A stretch of 64,000 bases of DNA. It comes from Streptomyces sp. HNM0575 (GTDB lineage Bacteria; Actinomycetota; Actinomycetes; Streptomycetales; Streptomycetaceae). The notes under the pieces are model-generated. The model was not told the DNA's origin, searched no databases, and saw only the letters and a program-made list of their open reading frames with translations. Where the stretch lies: positions 62,001-126,000 of the forward strand of contig NZ_JAASAG010000008.1 in assembly GCF_012726265.1 (NCBI RefSeq). Reading direction: 5' to 3'. Shown here piece after piece: positions 1 through 7,870 of this stretch (its first letter is position 1; each line of letters begins with the position of its first letter). The position numbers were made by a program, and so were the translations under genes.

Positions 1-309
1 CGGGCGCCGGGCGACTGGCGGCCGCCCATCGTGAAGACCGTCGCGGCGCGCAGCGAGGGCGTCGACGAGGTCATCGCCGCCCTGGACAAGCACCGTGCGT
101 GGATGGAGGAGCACGGCGTCCTCGCGGAGCGCCGCGAACGGCGCGCGGCCCGCGAGATCGAGACGATCGCGGTGACGGCGCTGCGCGAGCGGATGGGAGA
201 GCTGCGCGGCGGCAAGCGGCTGGACGCGCTTGCCACGAAGGTCAGCGGGGGCTCCCTCGATCCGTACGCGGCGGCGGACGAACTCGTGGCGGGCGTGACG
301 GAGCGGTAG
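1..309 (+). CDS. meaB: Methylmalonyl-CoA mutase-associated GTPase MeaB, C-terminal end (5' truncated by window)
   Basis: The reading frame is open from base 1 and begins mid-protein with a W-R-P-P-I-V-K-T-V-A stretch, followed by a helical C-terminal region (VDEVIAALDKHRAWMEEHG). This is the end of the MeaB/ArgK G3E-type GTPases. MeaB is a chaperone for B12-dependent acyl-CoA mutases: it gates cofactor loading and protects the mutase from inactivation. The GTPase motifs lie outside the window, so the call rests on the last 103 residues. An acyl-CoA mutase large subunit (icmA) lies 11.5 kb downstream. A GTG at 31 is internal, because the conserved sequence continues upstream of it. Confidence 0.85.
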   Translation, partial: RAPGDWRPPIVKTVAARSEGVDEVIAALDKHRAWMEEHGVLAERRERRAAREIETIAVTALRERMGELRGGKRLDALATKVSGGSLDPYAAADELVAGVTER

Positions 310-754
310 CGCGGCGCGCGCTCTGGCGGTTTGGTGTGCGATGCGTTCGGCGCGTGCGGCGCGTGCGGCGCCTTGTGACGGTTCGGCGTGCGGCGGTCCG
401 CCCGGGTGCGGTACGGCAACTCCCTGCGGCGGCGCGTGCGATGCGCGGCGGTCCGCTCGGGTGCGGTACGGCGGTTGCCTGCGGCGCGGATGGCGCCGGG
501 CACGGCAAGTACGGGCACGGCAACTACGGCCGAGGCAAGTACGGCCAAGTAGGGCCGAGTGCTGCCAAGTGGGGCCAATCACGGGCAAGTTGGGCCCGGT
601 TCGGCCCGGTGGCGGACAGATGCGGCCGAGTGCGGTCATGTACGGCTCCGCTGCGCCCCGTTGGGCGAGGTCATGAGCGGTCGCAGGTGCTGCCGGATGG
701 CAGGGCGTCCCGGTCATGGGCCCTGCGCAGTCCACAGGACTGCCCCGCCACAGG
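310..754. other. Intergenic region of short imperfect repeats, no gene
   Basis: No convincing gene. The stretch holds degenerate repeats: two copies of a block reading roughly GCGGTCCGC-YC-GGGTGCGGTACGGC (near 393 and 449), then about ten variants of a G-G-C-A-A-G-T-A-C-G-G motif between roughly 500 and 600. Open frames on both strands have biased, repetitive composition and look like by-products of GC content. The region separates meaB from the convergent PepSY gene and ends in a strong hairpin. Confidence 0.6.
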
Positions 755-792
755 ACCGCCCCGCCACCGGACCGTTCCGGTGGCGGGGCGGT
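755..792. terminator. Strong bidirectional hairpin between meaB and the PepSY gene
   Basis: A perfect 17-bp stem (755-771 pairing with 776-792) with a four-base CCGT loop lies between two convergent genes. It could stop transcription from either side. No U-tract is present, as is usual for high-GC actinobacterial terminators. Confidence 0.75.
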
Positions 793-842
793 GGTGTCGC
801 GTGGCCCCGCCCGGCGGTGCGCCGCGCGGGCGGGGCACCGGC

Positions 843-1670
843 TCAGTGGCGGCCGCTGCCGCCGTGGCGACTGCCGTCGTCGTCGCGGTCGTCACCGTCG
901 TCGTCCCCACCGTGGTGGCGCCCGTGTCGGCCGCTGTCGTCGTCATCGTCGGCATAGCCGTCGTCGTCGCCGTGGTCGTCGTCCCGGCGGTCGTCCGCAC
1001 CGTCGTGGTGGCGGGCGTGATCGTCGCCGTGGTCGTCGTCCCGTCCGTCGTCGCGGTCGTCGCCGTCGTCGTCCCGCGCGTCCGCGGCGGCCCCCTCGGT
1101 GACTTCGCCGGACTGTGCGTCGACCCTGACCTCGTGCACCTTGCCGTCCTGGCCCTTCGTCTCCACCTCCCAGGCGTCGCCGCTGTCGTCGCCGCTGTCG
1201 TCGCCGCTGTCGTCGTCGATGTCGACGGAGGTCACGGTGCCCGCGGTGGCCGCCTTGCGGGCGGCGTCCGCCGCCGAGACCTTCAAGCCGACCGGGACCG
1301 CGTCCTCTTGGCCCTCGTCCTCCTGGGAGAAGACCTTGCCGGTGAGGGCGTCGAGCCTGACCTCCTTCGAGCCGCCGTCCCGGTCGAGGTCGACCTCCCA
1401 GACGGGTCCCTGCCTGTCGTCGTCGAGCTGGATTCCGGTGACCGTGCCCCCGGCGGCCTTCTGCGCGAGGCCCGCCGCCTCGGCGGCCGTACGCTTCCCC
1501 GACCCGGAAGTGCCGTCATGCTGTGCCGAGGAGGGGCCGGCCGAGGAAGGACTGGCCGAAGAAGAGCCGGCCGAGGGCCGCGGGTCGTCGTCCTGCGCGA
1601 AGGCGACTGCTCCGCCGGTGCCGATGAGCGCCGCGGCGGTCACGGCGGCGATGGCGATCTTGCGCCTCAT
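843..1670 (-). CDS. Secreted PepSY-domain protein with Asp/His-rich C-terminal tail
   Basis: 275 aa. The N-terminus is a Sec signal peptide (MRRKIAIAAVTAAALIG, then AVAFAQ with a likely A-X-A cleavage near residue 26). After a Ser/Pro linker come two PepSY-like units, about residues 55-110 (ending VWEVDLDRDG/SKEVRLDALTGKV) and 110-185 (ending AWEVETKGQDGKVHEVRVDAQSGEV). From about residue 190 to the end the chain is almost only Asp, His, Gly and Arg. PepSY domains are typically extracytoplasmic and are often partners of proteases or sensor systems. The gene diverges from the response regulator/kinase pair at 1781-4358, an arrangement common in Streptomyces. The acidic/His tail could bind divalent metals (inference). 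It is encoded by GTC/GTCGTC-like microsatellite DNA, so its length may vary between strains. Confidence 0.85.
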   Translation of the reverse strand: MRRKIAIAAVTAAALIGTGGAVAFAQDDDPRPSAGSSSASPSSAGPSSAQHDGTSGSGKRTAAEAAGLAQKAAGGTVTGIQLDDDRQGPVWEVDLDRDGGSKEVRLDALTGKVFSQEDEGQEDAVPVGLKVSAADAARKAATAGTVTSVDIDDDSGDDSGDDSGDAWEVETKGQDGKVHEVRVDAQSGEVTEGAAADARDDDGDDRDDGRDDDHGDDHARHHDGADDRRDDDHGDDDGYADDDDDSGRHGRHHGGDDDGDDRDDDGSRHGGSGRH

Positions 1671-1720
1671 GGTTCCTCCCGAGTACGTCCGATGTCGCGG
1701 CCCACCGTGGCGCGTTGATG

Positions 1721-1758
1721 CTGAACGCAGCCTGAAGCCACCTGAAGATCACTTCAGG
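1721..1758. promoter_or_regulatory. Direct CTGAA repeats, likely OmpR-type regulator binding region
   Basis: CTGAA occurs at 1721, 1732 and 1742, at 10-11 bp (one helical turn) spacing, and an inverted copy CTTCAGG follows at 1752-1758. The block lies between the divergent PepSY gene and the response regulator gene. Tandem direct repeats at helical spacing are typical of OmpR/PhoB-family binding sites, so autoregulation plus control of the PepSY gene is likely (inference). Confidence 0.55.
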
Positions 1759-1780
1759 TCCGATGGGGGAGAGTGAACCC

Positions 1781-2446
1781 ATGCGCCTGCTGATCGTGGA
1801 GGACGAGCGGCGGCTGGCCCGGTCGCTCGCCGACGGCCTGACCGCCGAGGGCTTCGCCGTCGACGTCGCGCACGACGGGACCGAGGGCCTGCACCGCGCG
1901 ACCGAGGGCACGTACGACCTGATCGTGCTCGACATCATGCTGCCCGGCATGAACGGCTACCGGGTCTGCGGCGCCCTGCGCGCGGCCGGCGACGAGACGC
2001 CCGTGCTGATGCTGACGGCGAAGGACGGCGAGTACGACGAGGCGGAGGGCCTGGACACCGGTGCCGACGACTATCTGACCAAGCCCTTCTCGTACGTCGT
2101 GCTGCTCGCCCGCGTACGGGCCCTGCTGCGGCGGCGCACCAGGGGAGCCAAGACGGTGCTGCGCCTCGGCGCGCTGGTGGTCGATCCGGGCAGCGGGCGG
2201 GTCGCGGTGGGGGATCGGGACGTCGAGGTGACCGCGAAGGAGTTCGCGGTGCTGGAGCAACTGGCCGTGCGGGCGGGCGACATCGTCTCCAAGGCCGGGA
2301 TCCTGGAGCACGTGTGGGACTTCGCCTACGAAGGCGACGTCAACATCGTCGAGGTCTACATCAGCGCGCTTCGCCGCAAGCTCGGCCCAGGCTGGATCGT
2401 CACGGTGCGCGGTGCCGGCTACCGGCTGGTGGACGCCGGTGCGTAG
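1781..2446 (+). CDS. OmpR-family DNA-binding response regulator
   Basis: 221 aa. Receiver domain at residues 1-115, with the acidic pocket E7-D8, phospho-acceptor D51 (LIVLDIMLPG) and conserved K101 (DYLTKPF). A C-terminal winged helix follows at about 125-220 (VEVTAKEFAVLEQL ... VDVYISALRRKL-like end ... VRGAGYRL). The ATG at 1781 is preferred over one at 1763: a GGGGGAGAG ribosome site precedes it and the family motif starts immediately. It overlaps the kinase gene by 8 bases, so the pair is co-transcribed. It probably regulates the divergent PepSY gene and its own operon through the CTGAA repeats upstream. The signal is unknown. Confidence 0.93.
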   Translation: MRLLIVEDERRLARSLADGLTAEGFAVDVAHDGTEGLHRATEGTYDLIVLDIMLPGMNGYRVCGALRAAGDETPVLMLTAKDGEYDEAEGLDTGADDYLTKPFSYVVLLARVRALLRRRTRGAKTVLRLGALVVDPGSGRVAVGDRDVEVTAKEFAVLEQLAVRAGDIVSKAGILEHVWDFAYEGDVNIVEVYISALRRKLGPGWIVTVRGAGYRLVDAGA

Positions 2447-4358
2447 GGGATCCGTACGCACGCGCGCGGCTCTCGGCGCGACCCTCGTCGTGGCGGTGGC
2501 GCTGGTGGCCGCGGGCATCGCGGTGGTCATGGTGCTGCGGGACGGGCTGGCCGGGAACGCGCGGCTGAAGGCCGAGTCGGCGGCCCGCGAGGTGGCCGCA
2601 CAGGTCTCGGACGTACCGGCGCGGGACGTACGCAACGTGGAGGGCCTGGAGAAGAACGAACCCGTGCAGGTCGTCGGCCCGAAGGGGCAGGTGCTGGGAG
2701 CGGACGAGACGCTGCGGGGGCGCGGCCCCGTCGCGGACTTCAACCGCCCGGAGGCCGACGCGTCGGGGAGGACCGGGACCGGCACCCGCGACGGCAGCGC
2801 CGCCCAGGCCGGGACCGGCACCGGCATCCACGTCATGGCCGTGGCCCAGACCGGGACCCCGACCGGCAACGGGACCCGGACCGGTACCGAGACCGGCGTT
2901 CGCGCGGGGCACGGAAGCGACGAGGCCGAGGACGGCGGCGGACACGGCGGTTCCGGCGGCCCGGGCAGCGGCGACGACGGCGACGACGACAGCGGCCGTG
3001 GCGGCGCCGACGACAAGGGTGCAGACGACAAGGGCGCCGATGACAAGGGGGACGACGGCCCCGGCGAAGACGGCCCCGGCGACGACGGCACCCGCGAGCC
3101 GGACGGCGGCGAGAGCGACGAGCCGGACGAGTCCGACGAGCCCTCGAAGGTCGACAGGGACGTCGAGGAGCGGACCGTCAGGCTGCCGGTCGACGAGGAC
3201 AGCGCCAGGACCGAGGACTTCACGGTCGTCGCGGTGCAGAGCGTCACCCGGGACGGCGTCCCCGTCACCGTCTACGCGGGGGCCTCGCTCAGGGACCAGC
3301 AGGAGGCCGTCTCGTCCGTGACGCAGGCGATGCTCATCGGCCTGCCCGCGCTGCTGGTCGTCGTCGGTGGCGTGACCTGGCTGGTGACGCGGCGTGCCCT
3401 GCGGCCGGTCGAGAGCATCCGCGGCGAGATGGCCGGGATCATGGCGAGCGCCGATCTGTCGCGGCGGGTGCCCGAGCCGCACGCGCGCGACGAGGTGGCG
3501 CGGCTGGCCCGTACGACGAACGACACCCTGGCCGCCCTCGAGTCCTCCGTCGAGCGCCAGCGGCGCTTCGTCGCGGACGTCTCGCACGAACTGCGCAGCC
3601 CCATCGCCTCGTTGCGCACCCAGCTGGAGGTGGGCGCCGCCCACCCCGATCTGCTGGACGTCGACGGCGCGGTCCAGGACACGGTGCGCCTCCAGCAGCT
3701 CGCCACGGACCTGCTGCTGCTGGCACGTCTCGACGCGGGCGAGCGGCCGGGGGAGGGCCGGGTGTCGCTGGGCGCGCTCGTCCGGGAGGAGCTGGCGCAG
3801 CAGCAGGACCCGAGCGCGCACCCGGTACGGCTGGGGACGATGGCCGACGGCGAAGTGACCGGCTCGCGGGCCCAGTTGGCGCGCGTGGTGGTCAACCTGC
3901 TCCAGAACGCCCAGCGTCACGCGGCCACGGAGGTACGGGCCTCCGTACGGGAGGTGCGCCAAGACGGCCGCCCCTGGGTCGAGTTGGAGGTCGACGACGA
4001 CGGGCCCGGGGTCCCGGAGGCCGAGCGGGAGCGGATCTTCGAGCGTTTCGTACGGCTCGACGACGCCCGCAGCCGCGACGAGGGCGGTGCGGGCCTCGGC
4101 CTGGCCATCGCCCGCGACGTCGCGGAGCGGCACGGCGGGACGCTGACGGTCCCGGCCGGCTCCCGCTTCGTCCTGCGACTGCCCGCGGCCCGCAAGGGTG
4201 CGGGCAAGGGGACGGGCAGCGGACCGGCGGACACGATGGGTGACGGGCAGGCGGACGCCCTTCGTGACGATCAGGGAGACGGCCCTGAGGACGGACCGGG
4301 AAGCGAGCGGGGAGACGAACAGGGCGATGGGCGGGACGGCGGGCGGGGAACCGGCTAG
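2439..4358 (+). CDS. Membrane sensor histidine kinase with Asp/Gly-rich extracytoplasmic loop
   Basis: 639 aa from a GTG at 2439 inside the end of the regulator gene. TM1 lies at about residues 12-33. The extracytoplasmic segment (about 40-290) contains a low-complexity Gly/Asp/Thr stretch near 105-235, including three consecutive ADDKG units. TM2 lies at about 300-320 (LIGLPALLVVVGGVTWLV). HAMP, HisKA (phospho-His in ADVSHELRSP, near residue 383) and HATPase (N box VVNLLQNAQRHA, G boxes DDDGPGVP and GAGLGLAI) follow, then a Gly/Asp-rich cytoplasmic tail. This is the cognate kinase of the overlapping regulator. The acidic loop and the acidic/His PepSY neighbour suggest cation or metal sensing (inference). 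Its stop shares the tetranucleotide CTAG with the stop of the convergent MarR gene. Confidence 0.92.
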   Translation: MRRGSVRTRAALGATLVVAVALVAAGIAVVMVLRDGLAGNARLKAESAAREVAAQVSDVPARDVRNVEGLEKNEPVQVVGPKGQVLGADETLRGRGPVADFNRPEADASGRTGTGTRDGSAAQAGTGTGIHVMAVAQTGTPTGNGTRTGTETGVRAGHGSDEAEDGGGHGGSGGPGSGDDGDDDSGRGGADDKGADDKGADDKGDDGPGEDGPGDDGTREPDGGESDEPDESDEPSKVDRDVEERTVRLPVDEDSARTEDFTVVAVQSVTRDGVPVTVYAGASLRDQQEAVSSVTQAMLIGLPALLVVVGGVTWLVTRRALRPVESIRGEMAGIMASADLSRRVPEPHARDEVARLARTTNDTLAALESSVERQRRFVADVSHELRSPIASLRTQLEVGAAHPDLLDVDGAVQDTVRLQQLATDLLLLARLDAGERPGEGRVSLGALVREELAQQQDPSAHPVRLGTMADGEVTGSRAQLARVVVNLLQNAQRHAATEVRASVREVRQDGRPWVELEVDDDGPGVPEAERERIFERFVRLDDARSRDEGGAGLGLAIARDVAERHGGTLTVPAGSRFVLRLPAARKGAGKGTGSGPADTMGDGQADALRDDQGDGPEDGPGSERGDEQGDGRDGGRGTG

Positions 4359-4840
4359 AAGCGGCCCCGCTCGGCGCGGAGCTTCTCGGCCACCGGCAGC
4401 AGGGTCTCCCGCAGGTGCTCGACGTCCTCGGGGGCCATGCGGTCGATGAAGTGCCGCCGCACGGAGTCGACATGGTGCGGTGCGACGCCGCGCATCGTCT
4501 CCCAGCCGTCCTCGGTCAGCACGGCGAAGAGCCCGCGCTTGTCGGACTCGCAGTTCTCACGGCGGACGAGACCCGCCTTCTCCATGCGCGTGATCTGGTG
4601 CGAGAGGCGGCTCTTGGACTGGAGCGTGGAGGCCGCGAGATCGCTCATCCGCATCCGGTGCTCGTCGGACTCGGAGAGATTCACCAGGATCTCGTAGTCG
4701 TTCATGGTCAGGCCGAACGGCTGGAGGTCACGCTCCAGCTGGTACATGAGCAGACGGTTCACATCCAGGTGGACGCGCCAGGCCTTCTGCTCGTCAGCGG
4801 TGAGCCAACGGGTGCCGTCGGTGCCGTCGTCGGTGTCCAT
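4355..4840 (-). CDS. MarR-family transcriptional regulator
   Basis: 161 aa. A winged helix-turn-helix at about residues 45-110 (MNDYEILVNLSES, LAASTLQSKSRLSHQITRMEKAGLVRRENCESDKRG) is flanked by dimerisation helices, the usual MarR layout and length. The segment QSKSRLSHQITRMEKAGLV is the recognition helix region, and the wing carries the common D-K-R-G turn. It lies downstream of and in the same direction as the AIM24 genes (141-base gap) and converges on the kinase gene. Ligand and targets cannot be deduced. No clear palindrome is seen directly upstream of its start. Confidence 0.9.
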   Translation of the reverse strand: MDTDDGTDGTRWLTADEQKAWRVHLDVNRLLMYQLERDLQPFGLTMNDYEILVNLSESDEHRMRMSDLAASTLQSKSRLSHQITRMEKAGLVRRENCESDKRGLFAVLTEDGWETMRGVAPHHVDSVRRHFIDRMAPEDVEHLRETLLPVAEKLRAERGRF

Positions 4841-4981
4841 GCACGAGACTTTACATAGCGCTCGTACGGGTGTGCCCTGCTCCCGGCCAGAAGCTGCACG
4901 TGCATCCTCACAGGAACCTTCACGGGCACTGTCCTGAGCACAGCCCCGAGCGCGGTCCCGGCGGCCCGCCCGCGGGCGCTC

Positions 4982-5767
4982 TCAGAGCCCGAACCTCCGC
5001 TGGAGACTTCCCAGTTGGCCCGGAAGCTGCGGTGTCTGCTGCCCGCCGTGCTGGCCGCCCTGCGGTCCGGGGCCACCGCCCGGTACGCCCGCCTCGTACG
5101 GCACGGCGCCCGTGGCCTGCTCTGCCATGAGCGTCTCGCTCGACTGGATGAGGACGGTGCCCGCGCCCACGAACTCGAATTGGTGCTCCTCGCCCGAGGC
5201 ACCGCCGATGCCTGTCATCGCGCGGATGCCGCCCAGCACGCCCTTGAGGTAGCCGTGGTCGTAGTGGTGGCAGGGCGAGGGGCAGTCCGCCCAGCCGACG
5301 AGGGCCTGCGGGTCCACGCGCACGGGCGGCTCGACGAAGTGCACCGCGCCGTTGGAGGCGGCGACGAACTTGCCCGTCCCGATCAGCGTGAGGAATCCCG
5401 GGATGATCGACTGCTTCAGGGACAGCGACGGTTCGAAGGCGAGGAGGTTCCCCGAGCGCACCGTGAGGTTGCCGTCCTCCAGGTCGTAGGAGTTGACGTC
5501 GAAGGCGCGGTCCGCGAGCAGCATCTTCCCGTTGCCCTCGGCGACGACCCAGTCGGCGGCGTGCAGCGGGGAGTGGAAGCTCGTGGCGACGAGGCGGTCG
5601 AGATGGCCGTGGCCCACGCCGTTGAACTCGATCTGCCCGTAGTAGGCGATCATCTTGCCCTTCTGGAGGAACCACTGGCCGTTCAGCTCCACGCAGAAGG
5701 TGTAGGGGTTGACGTTGTCGTCGGACGGAAGCGTCGTGACGTCCAGTACCTGCGGGGCCGTGGTCAC
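4982..5767 (-). CDS. AIM24-family protein, third of three tandem copies
   Basis: 261 aa, starting with the ATG that overlaps the stop of the preceding AIM24 gene by four bases. It has the AIM24/TerD-like beta-rich fold pattern: repeated NGQWFLQKGKMIAYYGQIEF, a stretch of small and hydrophobic strands, and a late GEEHQFEFVGAGTVLIQSSE segment. The C-terminus adds a Gly/Gln-rich tail (about 225-261) not present in the two neighbours. AIM24 is named after a yeast mitochondrial inner membrane factor; the bacterial role is unknown. There is no signal peptide, so it is probably cytoplasmic. It belongs to an operon with the two genes upstream. Confidence 0.87.
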   Translation of the reverse strand: MTTAPQVLDVTTLPSDDNVNPYTFCVELNGQWFLQKGKMIAYYGQIEFNGVGHGHLDRLVATSFHSPLHAADWVVAEGNGKMLLADRAFDVNSYDLEDGNLTVRSGNLLAFEPSLSLKQSIIPGFLTLIGTGKFVAASNGAVHFVEPPVRVDPQALVGWADCPSPCHHYDHGYLKGVLGGIRAMTGIGGASGEEHQFEFVGAGTVLIQSSETLMAEQATGAVPYEAGVPGGGPGPQGGQHGGQQTPQLPGQLGSLQRRFGL

Positions 5768-6414
5768 AGCTTCTCCTCACTTGCCTGTACGAACACCGCG
5801 CCGTTTCCGGTCAGTTCGAGCTGGAAGGCCTCTCCGGAGCCGCGGCCCACCATGTCGCGCCAGCCGAGCGCCGTGGACAGCTTGTTCCGTACGTCGCCGT
5901 GGTGGGCCACATACGCCTGCGGGTCCACGTGCACCGGCCGGTCCGGGGCGATCGGGAGCTGGATGATCCCGCCGTGCGCCATCACCGCGACCGCGCCCTT
6001 GCCCTTGAGGGTCGTGGTGAACAGCCCCTGACCGGTGACCTGGCCGCGCACCATGCCCATCACGCCGCCGTCCGAGCCGAGGAAGAGGGTGCCCTGCTCC
6101 AGCGTCCCGTCGAACGCGAGCAGCCGGTCGGCCTCGACGCAGAGGGTGTCGCCGTCGAGCTCGATCACCTCGACGTGGTGGCCGCCGTGCCCGAACATCA
6201 CGGTGCCCTGCCCCTCGACGGTCATCAGCGGCGTCGCCTCGTTCGCCACCCGCCGGCCGATCATGGACGCCAGACCGCCCTGGCCGCCCTGCATGTTGGG
6301 CGTGAAGCGGACGTCCCCCTTGTACGCGATCATCGCGCCGCGCTGGCTGAACAGCCGCCCGCCCGGCTGGACTTGGGCCTCGACCAGCTTGGAGTTGATC
6401 TCACGGAACGGCAT
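5764..6414 (-). CDS. AIM24-family protein, second of three tandem copies
   Basis: 216 aa. The start ATG shares its A with the stop of the upstream copy at 6414, and its stop overlaps the next start. Recognisable family segments are LFSQRGAMIAYKGDVRF near residue 20 and a Gly-rich motif GQGLFTTTLKGKGAVAVM near 120, with a closing GEAFQLELTGNGAVFVQAS. The same segments appear in both flanking genes, so the three are paralogues from tandem duplication. Tight translational coupling suggests a complex built from all three (inference). Function unknown. Confidence 0.9.
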   Translation of the reverse strand: MPFREINSKLVEAQVQPGGRLFSQRGAMIAYKGDVRFTPNMQGGQGGLASMIGRRVANEATPLMTVEGQGTVMFGHGGHHVEVIELDGDTLCVEADRLLAFDGTLEQGTLFLGSDGGVMGMVRGQVTGQGLFTTTLKGKGAVAVMAHGGIIQLPIAPDRPVHVDPQAYVAHHGDVRNKLSTALGWRDMVGRGSGEAFQLELTGNGAVFVQASEEKL

Positions 6415-7052
6415 CACACATCGCCCCCGACCGTGTTGCGCTCGCTGGGCTGCACGTACACCAGCCCGTCGCCCTCGAAGCGGATCTGGAAGGACTCTCC
6501 CGACCCCTCGCCCATGAACGTGCGGAAGTTCACGCCGGACTGGAAGTGCTGCTGGAGGCCGCCCTGGTGCGCTATGTACGCGCCCGGGTCGACCTGGAGC
6601 GGCATGCCCCGTGTGACGCGCAGCACCACCGCGGGCCCGTCCGACATCAGCGCCGCCTGGCCGGTGCCCTCCACGGTCGTCGTGAACAGCCCGTTGCCCT
6701 GCGAGGCGCCGCGCAGCCCCGTGAAGGTCGTACCGGTGCGCAGGCCCGCGTCCGTGCAGAGCAGATTGCTCGCCTCGACGTGCAGGGTCTCGCCGTTGAG
6801 CTGCACGAGGTTGATGTCGGAGGCACGGTCGGCGAAATAGCACGTGCCGTGTCCCTTCACCTCCATCATCGTCATCTGCTCGCCGGTCAGCCGCCGGGTC
6901 ACCATGCCGCGCAGGCCCTCGCCGCCGCCTGACATCTTCTTGAACGCCATCTCGCCGTCGTAGGCGACCATGGAACCGTTCTTGGCTTTCACCGCGTCGC
7001 CGCTCATCGATACGGCGAGCACTTTCGAACTGTGAAGTCGGAACTGAGGCAC
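6414..7052 (-). CDS. AIM24-family protein, first of three tandem copies
   Basis: 212 aa, the first gene of the AIM24 operon. It starts MPQFRLHSSKVLAVSMSGD and contains AKNGSMVAYDGEMAFKK, GNGLFTTTVEGTGQAALM and a final GESFQIRFEGDGLVYVQPSE, which match the later copies at equivalent positions. There is no signal peptide or membrane segment. The upstream 94 bases are shared with the divergent DUF3817 gene and carry a palindrome resembling a Rex site. Biochemical role unknown. Confidence 0.9.
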   Translation of the reverse strand: MPQFRLHSSKVLAVSMSGDAVKAKNGSMVAYDGEMAFKKMSGGGEGLRGMVTRRLTGEQMTMMEVKGHGTCYFADRASDINLVQLNGETLHVEASNLLCTDAGLRTGTTFTGLRGASQGNGLFTTTVEGTGQAALMSDGPAVVLRVTRGMPLQVDPGAYIAHQGGLQQHFQSGVNFRTFMGEGSGESFQIRFEGDGLVYVQPSERNTVGGDV

Positions 7053-7110
7053 ATGGGAAACCTACCCTGGGCCCCGTCGCGCCGGGCACGGCTGCCACAA
7101 TGGACAGGGC

Positions 7111-7128
7111 TTGTGCATCTCTTCACAA
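7111..7128. promoter_or_regulatory. Rex-like palindrome between AIM24 operon and DUF3817 gene
   Basis: TTGTGCATCTCTTCACAA is an 18-bp inverted repeat (TTGTG at 7111-7115, CACAA at 7124-7128). The published Rex operator form is TTGTGAA-N4-TTCACAA; only one of its 14 fixed bases differs here (C at position 6). It could place one or both divergent units under NADH/NAD control (inference). Confidence 0.45.
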
Positions 7129-7146
7129 AATGATCGAGGTCGTCCC

Positions 7147-7536
7147 GTGTCCATTCTGGAAACCCCGACCGGCCTGCCTCCGAAGTCGGTCTCCGCCCTT
7201 CGCCGTCTCCGCCTCGTCTCGGTCCCCGAGGCGATCTCGTTCCTGGTGCTGCTGGGCTGCTCCGTGCTGAAGCGGACCACCGACTTCAACGCCGTCCCCG
7301 TGATGGGCGCCGTGCACGGCGTGCTCTTCATCCTGTATCTGCTCTTCTGGGCCGACGCCTGGAACCGCGTGCGCTGGTCCGTCGGCCGTGCCGCCCTGCT
7401 GTTCGTCCTGGCCGTGCTGCCCTTCGGCGGCTTCTTCGCCGACAGGGTGCTGCGCCGCGAGACGGAGGCCGGCGTGATCGCCGCCCGCGCCCGCAAGGAG
7501 GCCAACGCCCGGCCCTCGAACGTGGAGCGCCGATGA
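7147..7536 (+). CDS. DUF3817 integral membrane protein
   Basis: 129 aa from a GTG at 7147. An ATG at 7111 is in frame but would add residues inside the promoter palindrome, whereas a GAGG lies just ahead of 7147. Three hydrophobic helices are visible: EAISFLVLLGCSVL, MGAVHGVLFILYLLFW and AALLFVLAVLPFGGFF. The pattern HGVLFILYLLFWADA and the late P-F-G-G-F-F-A-D are typical of DUF3817. The function is unknown. It overlaps the next gene by four bases. A second DUF3817 gene occurs at 11315. Confidence 0.88.
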   Translation: MSILETPTGLPPKSVSALRRLRLVSVPEAISFLVLLGCSVLKRTTDFNAVPVMGAVHGVLFILYLLFWADAWNRVRWSVGRAALLFVLAVLPFGGFFADRVLRRETEAGVIAARARKEANARPSNVERR

Positions 7537-7832
7537 TCGTCGCCTTCTCGGTGACGCCGCTCGGAGTCGGCGAGGACGTCGGCGAGTACGTCGCGGAGGC
7601 GGTACGGATCGTCCGCGAATCGGGGCTGCCGAACCGTACCGACGCGATGTTCACGTCGCTGGAGGGCGACTGGGACGAGTGCATGGACGTGGTGCGCCGG
7701 GCCGTCGCCGCGGTGGAGCGGCGGGCGCCGCGCGTATCGCTGGTGCTGAAGGCCGACATCAGGCAGGGCGTGACGGACGGGCTCACCGCGAAGGTCGAGT
7801 CGGTGGAGCGGCAGCTCGACGGTCGGGGCTGA
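7533..7832 (+). CDS. MTH1187/UPF0045-family thiamine-binding protein
   Basis: 99 aa, typical length for the family. It begins MIVAFSVTPLGVGEDVGEYV, followed by SGLPNRTDAMFTSLEGDWDECMDVVRRAV and RVSLVLKADIRQG. These match the MTH1187/YqgV ferredoxin-like fold proteins, several of which bind thiamine or hydroxymethylpyrimidine. It is cytoplasmic. Its start overlaps the stop of the DUF3817 gene (ATGA), which makes a two-gene operon and hints that the membrane protein may act with it. The exact ligand cannot be confirmed from sequence. Confidence 0.87.
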   Translation: MIVAFSVTPLGVGEDVGEYVAEAVRIVRESGLPNRTDAMFTSLEGDWDECMDVVRRAVAAVERRAPRVSLVLKADIRQGVTDGLTAKVESVERQLDGRG

Positions 7833-7870
7833 GGCTCGACGGTCAGGGCTGACGGGTGCCGTCGCCTGGG

